Below, piece after piece: positions 51,186-59,086 of a stretch of 64,000 bases of DNA. The notes under the pieces are model-generated. The model was given only the letters and a program-made list of their open reading frames with translations, had not been told where the DNA came from and did not search any database. The number at the start of each line of letters is the position of its first letter. Within the stretch, counting starts at the first letter, position 1. The stretch covers positions 62,001 to 126,000 of the forward strand of contig CAKSCV010000003.1 of the NCBI GenBank assembly GCA_934444645.1. Reading direction: 5' to 3'. The position numbers were made by a program, and so were the translations under genes. The DNA is from an uncultured Eubacteriales bacterium. Lineage in GTDB: Bacteria; Bacillota; Clostridia; Oscillospirales; CAG-382.

Positions 51186-51222
51186 AAAAACCGCCGCCCG
51201 GTATATCCGAGCGGCGGCTTTT
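51186..51222 (-). terminator. Terminator of the SLH/GH99-like gene
   Basis: Read on the minus strand, GCCGCCGC and GCGGCGG arms enclose a short loop and are followed by TTTTTG. It lies 18 bp after the stop at 51240. Confidence 0.75.
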
Positions 51223-51239
51223 GGTTGGGATTTTGCTTC

Positions 51240-54200
51240 TTATTCTTTGGGCACTTCGGTCACAATGACGTTGTCGAGAAGAAAACCGACACCGTGTTCA
51301 TCGACCGGATTAGCATAGAAGGTAAACCGATCGTTTAAGCGGCTCTTGCTCTTGGAGCTGACCGTGAAATCGAAGGACATATGCGTCCATTCACCCTTGG
51401 TCGCATACGTGCGGGCCACACCGTGATCGTTGCCGGCAGCGTCGCTGTATTGGGCGTTGCAGATGATCTCTGCCCGGAAACCGTCGGAAATCTCCGTGTC
51501 ATGACCGAGCGAATAAATCTGCACGTCGGCCTCCACATGATAGGTCGTGCCCGGTTTGTAATGCGCCGGATGGATCGCATAGACCCATTGCTTGGCAGTC
51601 GGGTCGGAGGGCATGACAAAGTAGCAATGGTTTGCAGGATTGAGCGGATCTTCGATAATTCCGTGCTTGCCGGAGGCGGTAAAGGCAACATTCGAGGTGT
51701 CTTCGGCGTCGCCGTTGGCAACGGTAAACGGAATCTCTTCTTCCTCTTGAGCAAGGCCGGAGTCCACATAATCCGGGTTTTCCACAAACCGCATATAATC
51801 GATGTCCATCGTACCGCCTGCATTGAACGGGTCAAAGCGGAGTCCGACGATCGTATCCTGCCATTTGGGCTGATCGGCCAGCGTATAGGTTAAGTCTAAC
51901 CATTCGCCGCCCGAGGAATTGCCCGGCAGATAGAGAACGAGAATTTTGGATTCGCTCCAGGACGGGTCTTTGTTGGTGATGAAGTACAGGACAATCTGTT
52001 GCGCGCTTTCGGCATAATGCTCATACCGTACACGGCATTCGAACTTTGTATATTTGGCCGCCGGAAGCGAAACCTCTGCCAAATGCATCATCGGGTCGGC
52101 TAACTTTTCCTTGCTGATGGTGGTTAATGCCAAATGACCGTCCGAAACAAGCATATTCATCGAACCGGAGGTCCAACCCTCGGTATCGCCGTCAAGATTG
52201 AATTCGTAATCGCCCTCTTTGCGGTCAAGCAGCTTTGTAAAGTAGTCTTTTTGGTCGGTATCGATACAAACGGAACCGTTGTCGCCGACCGAATAGGTAT
52301 AGCCGACGTCTGCGCAGATCCGTCCGAGCGGCAGCATGGGCAAACCGTCAAAGGTTGGAATTTTATAGCCGAGCGGCTTTATTTCACCGTCAAGCGTATA
52401 GCTGTCGGAACCGACTGTAAAGACAAGCGTGTGTTTCGTGAAGTTTAAGGTGAGCGTTTCGGTCGCTTTGTCCCAGACCGCATAGGTGTTTAGACGCAGA
52501 TCCATGCCGAGCGACGGATCAAAAGCGGCAAGAATGTCGCCGTTTTCGGTCTTTTGATACGGCAGATTCATTTCGAAGGTCAAATCGTTTACCGTCATTT
52601 CCATAGAGCTTTCTTGGGATTTTGCCAAGAATTCCAACGACTTGATCTCCACCTCCACACCTTCCGCCGCAACCGGGTCAAACCGAATGCCGGTCAATAA
52701 TCCTTCCCAGCCGAGAGCCGTACTCATGTCGAACAGGTACTCCTTCATCTCATCGCTGTCGGAGGTAACGACCTTGGCACGGTTTTCCGCATACCCGGGA
52801 TTTTCCTCGGTGGAATAGAAAATCTGCATGACATTGCCTTTGGGGATCTTTGCGGTAACGCGGATGGCGGTCACATTGTCTACAATCAAACCGAAATCCA
52901 CTTTGTTGATGGATAAAACCGGGTCATTGTGTTCGGTTTTGCCGCGTAACCCGTTTTCGTCGCGGATGAGCGTTTCGGCATCAAAGCCGCCGACGTCCAT
53001 GCCCTCGACTGTGCCGTAATCGATTTGTGCCATGGTGATGAGCGAGGAGATGTCGGTGGCGGCAATATAAGATCCTTGCTTGCAAAGCCTGTGCAGATAT
53101 TGCGGATATAAACGGTTGATGCGTGTGCGCTGTGCGGCACTCGGAACGGTGTTGAGGGATTCGTCCGCTTTCTCATCGGTATACGCTTCTCGAAGCACGT
53201 CGAGATACCGGAAGCCCTTTTCGTCGGTGGTCGGCATGATGTAGGTGCCCTCACCGTATTCGTTCCAGGTGGAGATCATTACAAAATTCTTCTGCCAATC
53301 CTCTTTGGCGTATTTCGGCAGGAATTCGTCCTTGACCCATTTCTGCGCTTCGATATAGGTTTCCTTGTCCATGAGAGGATACCGCACACCGTGCCATGGG
53401 ACGCTGTTGAAGCCGGTCGAGATGGTCGGAACGGTGTAGACGGCACCTTGTTCGGCACTGCGTGTGTTGGCAATTTGGTTGACCTCAAGCTTGTAACCGG
53501 TATTGCCCCAGTTGTAGGCGTAGCAGCCGTCAAAGCCCATTTCGGCAAGAGCGTCGGTCGATTCGCCGCAGACAAGATAGATCATGCCGTCAAAGCCGAT
53601 CTTCTTGACCTCTTCTTCGAGATAATCAAAGCATTCTTTGACTTTTGCGTTGCCGCCTAAGCGCGAGGAAAGCTTGTCCGCGCCAAACACGCAAAGTACC
53701 GGCTTGTTATCGATTAAAATATGCCGCGGATCCTTGAAGAAGTTTTCAATAAAATACGGCGCATAATCGTTTTTGAAGGAGTCAAAACTGCTTGGCGACG
53801 TGCCGTTTGCCACCTCCCAAATCGCGCAGAACTTGGACATATCGGAATACTTGGCGTTCATAAAGCCGTCGAACAGGTGGTTGCGTCCGAGGTTTTGCGG
53901 GCCGCCGTAGCTTGAAAAATAGATGCAGTATGCACCAAAATCGACGCCGTGTTCGACAAGATACTTGATTTCCCAGTCAGCCGTTTCGGGATTCTGCTCG
54001 TCATAGTAGCCGAGAACCGGCTCAACGTCGTCATATCCGGAGATGCAGTTCCAGCCGATGTGCGTGCCGTTTGTCCAAATCGAGCAGACATTCATACCGA
54101 CCGTGTAGTTTTCTTCGCCTTTCGGAACGACCGGCTTCGGCACATAGTCGTCATGCTCACGCAGACGGAATACGCGGAAATCGTTTAAGGTCGGAACCGT

Positions 54201-55832
54201 TTCGGAGGCATTGGAAACGAGGATGTTGTCCGCCGAGGTGGCTGCTTCGGCAAAATTGACTTCGCCGACTTTGCGACCGTTGATTTTGATAAGCGCCTTT
54301 TGCGAATCGGTGTCGGCTTCAATACGAACGCGATACCAAAGGTTAGCGTAATAGTTTTCGTAAACCTTTTGCCCGTTCGCATAGAAATTCTTGTTGTCGG
54401 TGGTGAAATTCACGAGCGTCTTTGCGCCGCTGCGAAGCACATACGAAACACTTTCGGCTTTCGGCAGTAAGAAATACATTTCACCTACGACCGTGCCGCT
54501 GACGGGGTTGAACGACCGGGTTGCCGAAACGCCCTTCGAGAGCGTATCGTCGGTCGAGCCGTCGGATTTGACCCAACCCTTTGCCGTGTCAAGGTTGTCC
54601 TTGACGGCATAGTTGACATCAATGGAGGCCGCGCCGAGCGCAACGGTTGCCGTTTCCTTTTCGGTGGTGGCGAAGCGGAAATCAAGGATGTTGGTGCTGT
54701 CTCCGGCCGTTAACAGCGGAGAAAAGCCGCAGAGCTTGTCGTTGATATAGGTGACCGAACGGTTGTTGTCGAGGTCGATATCAATCAAAAAGGAAAACTT
54801 GCTTTCTTTATCGGCAATTTCATACAGAGCGGTGTACGATCCGTCCGTGTTCAGAATCTGCCATTTGCCGTCCGTGATTTCAAGATGGTAGACCGGCTGA
54901 TTTTTGTTGTTGCGGAATTCAAGATAAACGCCGGCGGTGCTTGTCGTGGCAAGCGAGGTGTTTAGACGGAGCGTGCCGGTGGTGGTTTTGTTGAATTTGC
55001 GGATCATGGCTGTGCCGGCCTCTGTCGAAATATCCACAAGCGAGCTGTGTGAGGCGGTCGGATCGGTTTTGGGCGTTCCGCCGCGGTTGTCGTACACCCA
55101 ACCGGAGTTGACGCCGTATTGCCCGTTGTCGTAGGACGAGGCGACCAATAACGCATACGCGTCGTCGTCGGAAATCTTGTCAAGCGTCTTGCTAAGTCGG
55201 TTTTCCGGCAACGCCACACGGTTGATGATGGCGGCGGCTTCGGCACGCGTGATGTTGTCCTCGGGACGGAAGTTGCCGAAAGAGTCGCTTCCCATGACAA
55301 CGCCGGCCTTGTACAGTGTCAGAAGCTCTTTTTCGTAGGTCTGCTTTTCGGAAACGTCCGGAATGGCGTCGACACTGTTTTGTGCGGTGAAATAGCCCTC
55401 CGGCATGGCCTTTTCGAAAATAACGGCTACTTCATAGCGTTTTGCCGGACGGTCGAAGTTGTCGAACTGACCGTCGGTCACGAAGCCCTTGGACACGGCG
55501 TAGTTGACATACGGCGTGTACCATTCGCCGCCGGTGGAAGTGTCGATGGTTTCGCCGGCATTGATTGCCGCCGCACGGCTTGCCATGGTGATGGCTTCGG
55601 CCACGGTGACGTCGCCGTCCGGCGCAAAAAGACCGCCGCCCGTGCCGTTCATGAGGCCGAGCTCAAACGCGCTTGCCACTTCACTTGCATACCATTCGGT
55701 GTTCGGCACGTCGGTAAACTGCCCCTCGGTGTAGGTGCCGGTTTTGGCAAACGCGGCTGATGCCGATACCGTAAGTGCTCCGGCAAGCACCAGCCCGATG
55801 AGGGTTCTTTTGGATAAAAACATATGCTTCAT
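51240..55832 (-). CDS. SLH-anchored multidomain surface protein with GH99-like domain
   Basis: The 1530-residue product has a signal peptide (about 1-29) and three SLH repeats (about 36-90, 95-145, 155-210) that attach it to wall polymers. Two lectin-like sandwiches follow at about 225-560. Then a GH99/WbsX-like TIM barrel (about 575-900) with YYDEQNPETADWEIKYLVEHGVDFGAYCIYF and the probable catalytic WNEYGEG near 856. After this come a beta domain, a copper-amine-oxidase-N-like domain (about 1150-1245: LDGEIKPLGYK, PLGRICADVGYTYSV) and two further carbohydrate-binding-like sandwiches. Probably an endo-acting mannan or surface-glycan enzyme. Its promoter lies in a 73-bp block shared with the gene at 56061. 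Confidence 0.85.
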   Translation of the reverse strand: MKHMFLSKRTLIGLVLAGALTVSASAAFAKTGTYTEGQFTDVPNTEWYASEVASAFELGLMNGTGGGLFAPDGDVTVAEAITMASRAAAINAGETIDTSTGGEWYTPYVNYAVSKGFVTDGQFDNFDRPAKRYEVAVIFEKAMPEGYFTAQNSVDAIPDVSEKQTYEKELLTLYKAGVVMGSDSFGNFRPEDNITRAEAAAIINRVALPENRLSKTLDKISDDDAYALLVASSYDNGQYGVNSGWVYDNRGGTPKTDPTASHSSLVDISTEAGTAMIRKFNKTTTGTLRLNTSLATTSTAGVYLEFRNNKNQPVYHLEITDGKWQILNTDGSYTALYEIADKESKFSFLIDIDLDNNRSVTYINDKLCGFSPLLTAGDSTNILDFRFATTEKETATVALGAASIDVNYAVKDNLDTAKGWVKSDGSTDDTLSKGVSATRSFNPVSGTVVGEMYFLLPKAESVSYVLRSGAKTLVNFTTDNKNFYANGQKVYENYYANLWYRVRIEADTDSQKALIKINGRKVGEVNFAEAATSADNILVSNASETVPTLNDFRVFRLREHDDYVPKPVVPKGEENYTVGMNVCSIWTNGTHIGWNCISGYDDVEPVLGYYDEQNPETADWEIKYLVEHGVDFGAYCIYFSSYGGPQNLGRNHLFDGFMNAKYSDMSKFCAIWEVANGTSPSSFDSFKNDYAPYFIENFFKDPRHILIDNKPVLCVFGADKLSSRLGGNAKVKECFDYLEEEVKKIGFDGMIYLVCGESTDALAEMGFDGCYAYNWGNTGYKLEVNQIANTRSAEQGAVYTVPTISTGFNSVPWHGVRYPLMDKETYIEAQKWVKDEFLPKYAKEDWQKNFVMISTWNEYGEGTYIMPTTDEKGFRYLDVLREAYTDEKADESLNTVPSAAQRTRINRLYPQYLHRLCKQGSYIAATDISSLITMAQIDYGTVEGMDVGGFDAETLIRDENGLRGKTEHNDPVLSINKVDFGLIVDNVTAIRVTAKIPKGNVMQIFYSTEENPGYAENRAKVVTSDSDEMKEYLFDMSTALGWEGLLTGIRFDPVAAEGVEVEIKSLEFLAKSQESSMEMTVNDLTFEMNLPYQKTENGDILAAFDPSLGMDLRLNTYAVWDKATETLTLNFTKHTLVFTVGSDSYTLDGEIKPLGYKIPTFDGLPMLPLGRICADVGYTYSVGDNGSVCIDTDQKDYFTKLLDRKEGDYEFNLDGDTEGWTSGSMNMLVSDGHLALTTISKEKLADPMMHLAEVSLPAAKYTKFECRVRYEHYAESAQQIVLYFITNKDPSWSESKILVLYLPGNSSGGEWLDLTYTLADQPKWQDTIVGLRFDPFNAGGTMDIDYMRFVENPDYVDSGLAQEEEEIPFTVANGDAEDTSNVAFTASGKHGIIEDPLNPANHCYFVMPSDPTAKQWVYAIHPAHYKPGTTYHVEADVQIYSLGHDTEISDGFRAEIICNAQYSDAAGNDHGVARTYATKGEWTHMSFDFTVSSKSKSRLNDRFTFYANPVDEHGVGFLLDNVIVTEVPKE

Positions 55833-55876
55833 CCTCTCCTTGCTTTTGCGGAAAATATATTCCTTAATTTTATTTT

Positions 55877-55905
55877 AGTATATAAAAAATGCCAAAGACT
55901 GTCAA
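55877..55905 (-). promoter_or_regulatory. Sigma-A promoter of the SLH/GH99-like gene
   Basis: On the minus strand TTGACA (55905-55900), 17-bp spacer, TATACT (55882-55877). Confidence 0.85.
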
Positions 55906-55962
55906 GGCGATAACCGGACAACATTACGTAAGAATGTCCGATTTTGCTACTGTTCTTTGGCA
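55890..55962. promoter_or_regulatory. 73-bp nested-palindrome regulatory block, copy 1
   Basis: Outer arms TGCCAAAG (55890-55897) and CTTTGGCA (55955-55962) enclose inner arms CGGACA (55915-55920) and TGTCCG (55935-55940), nearly sharing a centre. The -35 box lies between the left arms. About 85% identical to copy 2 at 58904-58976, with no length difference. Confidence 0.8.
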
Positions 55963-56020
55963 TATCTGACAAATCGAACGAACGGCGGCCTTTTGCGGGG
56001 AAGGCGGCCTGCCAATAAGC

Positions 56021-56050
56021 ACGCCATGAGCCTTTTTTGACTCATGGCGT
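56021..56050 (-). terminator. Hairpin after the polysaccharide deacetylase gene
   Basis: ACGCCATGAG / CTCATGGCGT, perfect 10-bp arms, 11 bp after the stop of the minus-strand gene. The T-run is weak, so termination is uncertain. Confidence 0.5.
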
Positions 56051-56060
56051 ATAGGTTCTG

Positions 56061-58844
56061 CTATTTGGTTGTGATCGGAATGATTTTGACATCCTCCAAA
56101 GGTGCAAAAGACGAAAGATCGTTAAAGGAAAAGACCTTTACATATTCTGCATTCAGCCCAGATGAAAGTGTCAAAGAAGCTGTTTGCAGGCTGCCTGCCG
56201 GAATTTCGGAAATCTTGCAGGAGAGCAGCTTGCCGGCTGTGTCATATGCGGCGGCAAGTACGGCCGCCGTTTTGCCGTCAGCTTTACGTGTATCAAGATT
56301 AACAGATATGCGAATCTCGTTTTCGTTCAAACGCGCCGTGTTTTCGTAAACCGTTTCACCGTCATAACGAGCGCCGGCGGCAAGCACGATTTGTTTGCCG
56401 TCCGCTTGGATGTATTGCGGAAGCGCAGAAGGGTTATAGACGTTTTCGCTGTCCACCAACAGCATTCGGTGCGCATTGACAAAGCGTACATAGTCGGCAC
56501 AGGTCGGATTCCACAGATCAATGTCTTTACAAGCCGCCAAAAAGCGATCGTAATCGGAAAAATTAAGGCTTTCGCCGTAAAACTCAAAAGAATGTCCCCA
56601 AACGGAGAATAGCGACAGCTTATTGGTTTCATACGCACCGTAAGCTTCGGCATAGGCCGTCAGGTGATCGCCGGTATTGGTGGGCATATGCATTTGATAA
56701 AGCGTAAAGGTCCAATTGTCCATAAAGCTGTCCGGCACGGCAAAGCTGCCGTTTTCTCCGGAACCGCGCGCATATAGATAATGCTCGCTTACATATTTGC
56801 ACACACTTTTGCGTGTCGTTGGACGCGTATAGGGCCAGGCAAGGCCGTCAATGTTTGTTCCAAACAGCTTTTCAAGCTTTTCCTCGCCCGTGATAATATC
56901 GTCGATGCAATACTCCTCCGTATACAGATATTCGCCGGTTGACGAATCGGTCATATGCATCATCGGGTGCGTATTGGTGTGGCTTGCCACCTCATGTCCG
57001 GCGTAAATCTGCCGCACTTCGGCAAGCTCGGCTTCACTGTAATCGTCGAATGCACGTGCGATGATATTAAACGTACCGACAAAGCCGAATTTTCTTAAAT
57101 GCTCGGACAGGTCTCTGTCTCCCGGCACATAAGCGTCGTCATAGCTGAACACAAGCGCTTTTTTGGTAAAGCCCGGATAAAATTCGGTATCCAAATCCTT
57201 GATTTTTCCTTCCTCCCACTTGGGATGGAAGGTCACGAAACCGTCGATTTTGACTTTGTCACCCGGCAGATAGGTGTTTGTTCCGTCTGTCCAGGCGATG
57301 AATTTTTTGTAATAGGTGTACGTGCATTCCGGAAGCGTCACATATCCGTTTGCATCCGGCAGAATACGCGAAATGAAGCCGACGGCGTCGTCTTCTTCAA
57401 AAAGCGCGGCGGCCGGTACATCCGGAATCAGGAAAATGCGCTCGACGCAGATGTTGACGCCTGCTTTGGTAAGAGCCGGGTCAAACCGCAAAGCCGTGAT
57501 GTTTTTATAGGTGGAAGCGTTGCGCACGTCGCTGTAAATCGGAAAACGGATTTCGGACAGCCCGTCCGCGAAGGTGTAGGCGCGCACAACGCTCCGTTCC
57601 TCGCTGATGGTTTTTCCGTCAAGCTCTGTAAACAACTGGAACAGATCGCCGGTCGTCCCATTGTCCGAATCCGCTGAATACTGCACAACGGCAACATTGT
57701 ATTTGCCTAACGGCGCAATGATCTGAAGACTGATCTTGGGGTCAATGCCGGTGGTTGTTGCACGCAGCACACCGCCTTGCACGGACAGATTGGTCAGTTG
57801 GTCAACAGAGGTCGAGCCAAGATATCCGTCTGTGTCGAAATTCCATTCATAGCCTTCGCCCCAGACCGCATATACCTCCATGGCTTTGGAAACGGTCGTG
57901 TTGTAAGGAATTATTTCCGACGAGTCGGCGGAGGATGACCATCCGTAGAAAATCAAGCCGTTTTCGTGTGTCGGCGTTATGGGCGAATACAGACGTTCGC
58001 CGGGATTGAGAAAGGAAACGCTTTTTGAATCTTCCGATGTATGATAGGTGATTCTCATGGTTTCCGCTTTTTCCCAAACCGCATAAACGGCGGTGTCTCC
58101 TTTGATGCATTCAATGCTTTCAAGCGGTTCTTTGGCATTCGGTTCGAGCGACCAACCCAGAAAACGGTTGTCTTCTTTGCTTGCCGTGTAAGCATCAAGC
58201 GAAAAGGGCATTCCGATTTGCGCTTCTGCGGGCTTCGGAAGCGAATAGGCGTTGCCTGCCGCATCCTCAAACGAAACCGCCGCGGTTTTATCCGCAATAA
58301 ACGCCGCAAAATCCATACTCACCTTAATGCCGCGTTCATAGTAAAGCCCAACGCCGACCGAAACCTCTTTGACGTAGTTTTCGTTATAAATGGTGTTTGA
58401 ACTGAAGTCAAAAAAGTACGTGACATAGATGCCGTCCTTGCCAAGACTCATTGAATAGCCTTTGCTGACCTTGCCCGACCAAAGACCCGAAACTTCGTTG
58501 CCATTTTCGTCCGCCGTGGCGATATAAACATGCGTCACCGGCTGATAGACAACGCCTTCGGGCATTTCATATTTGACGCGCATGACAAAATACGGATAAT
58601 CCGAGCCTTTTATGCTTTTGGCCGGAGGAGCCAAATAGATGGTGTTATTGACCGCGTTGGTGACTCCCGTCCATTCGTCTCCGGCAAGAACTTGATCCGA
58701 AAGATTGGTCGTCCAACCGCAAGAGCCGTTTGTTTCGCTGAAATCATAAAGGAAATCCTTTGGTGCGTCAGCAAAGCATACTCCGAAAAAACATGCACAA
58801 CAGAGCATTAGGATAGCTGCGAAAAAACATTTTGCCTTTTTCAT
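56061..58844 (-). CDS. Secreted polysaccharide deacetylase with InlB-type repeats
   Basis: The 927-residue product has a signal peptide (about 1-25, AKCFFAAILMLCCACFFGVCFA), a beta-sandwich (about 30-185), two or three InlB-type repeats (about 190-335, with FLGWSLEPN, FYGWSSSAD and YAVW endings), another sandwich (about 335-475), a further repeat (about 480-545), and a NodB domain (about 561-790) with SYDDA and metal-binding HTNTH at 622-626. The C-terminal 130 residues are a beta domain. It likely N- or O-deacetylates an outside polymer. The full metal triad (Asp plus two His) is present. Promoter shared in design with the SLH gene. Confidence 0.85.
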   Translation of the reverse strand: MKKAKCFFAAILMLCCACFFGVCFADAPKDFLYDFSETNGSCGWTTNLSDQVLAGDEWTGVTNAVNNTIYLAPPAKSIKGSDYPYFVMRVKYEMPEGVVYQPVTHVYIATADENGNEVSGLWSGKVSKGYSMSLGKDGIYVTYFFDFSSNTIYNENYVKEVSVGVGLYYERGIKVSMDFAAFIADKTAAVSFEDAAGNAYSLPKPAEAQIGMPFSLDAYTASKEDNRFLGWSLEPNAKEPLESIECIKGDTAVYAVWEKAETMRITYHTSEDSKSVSFLNPGERLYSPITPTHENGLIFYGWSSSADSSEIIPYNTTVSKAMEVYAVWGEGYEWNFDTDGYLGSTSVDQLTNLSVQGGVLRATTTGIDPKISLQIIAPLGKYNVAVVQYSADSDNGTTGDLFQLFTELDGKTISEERSVVRAYTFADGLSEIRFPIYSDVRNASTYKNITALRFDPALTKAGVNICVERIFLIPDVPAAALFEEDDAVGFISRILPDANGYVTLPECTYTYYKKFIAWTDGTNTYLPGDKVKIDGFVTFHPKWEEGKIKDLDTEFYPGFTKKALVFSYDDAYVPGDRDLSEHLRKFGFVGTFNIIARAFDDYSEAELAEVRQIYAGHEVASHTNTHPMMHMTDSSTGEYLYTEEYCIDDIITGEEKLEKLFGTNIDGLAWPYTRPTTRKSVCKYVSEHYLYARGSGENGSFAVPDSFMDNWTFTLYQMHMPTNTGDHLTAYAEAYGAYETNKLSLFSVWGHSFEFYGESLNFSDYDRFLAACKDIDLWNPTCADYVRFVNAHRMLLVDSENVYNPSALPQYIQADGKQIVLAAGARYDGETVYENTARLNENEIRISVNLDTRKADGKTAAVLAAAYDTAGKLLSCKISEIPAGSLQTASLTLSSGLNAEYVKVFSFNDLSSFAPLEDVKIIPITTK

Positions 58845-58903
58845 GATGATTTGCTCCCTTTTTCGAAAAACATTTCTTATTTTTATTATATTTTAGTATA
58901 AAG

Positions 58904-58976
58904 TGCCAATAGCTGTCAAGGCGAGAATCAGACAACATTACACAAAAATGTCCGATTTCGCTACTGTTATTTGGCA
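58904..58976. promoter_or_regulatory. 73-bp nested-palindrome regulatory block, copy 2
   Basis: Outer arms TGCCAATA and TATTTGGCA, inner arms CAGACA (58929-58934) and TGTCCG (58949-58954). The -35 TTGACA (minus strand, 58919-58914) occupies the same place as in copy 1. The -10 is less clear: TAAAAT with an 18-bp spacer or an offset TATACT. Total length is exactly that of copy 1. Confidence 0.78.
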
Positions 58977-58997
58977 TATCCTATAAATGAATATAAT

Positions 58998-59034
58998 AAG
59001 CGTCTCCAAAAGTCAGATGCTTTTGGAGACGCTT
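58998..59034. terminator. Terminator after the glycyl-radical enzyme gene
   Basis: AAGCGTCTCCAAAAG / CTTTTGGAGACGCTT, perfect 15-bp arms with a 7-nt loop. It closes the minus-strand activase-enzyme unit and insulates the next promoter block. Confidence 0.82.
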
Positions 59035-59086
59035 ATCCTTTTACTTCCGGCTTTCACAGTTTTGCCCAAAAAGCTTTTCGTCGTAC

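Noticed and set aside
50908..51318. 136-codon Arg/Ala/Pro-rich plus-strand frame
   Set aside because: It lies on the 37-bp minisatellite, lacks a ribosome site and runs across a terminator into the end of the SLH gene.
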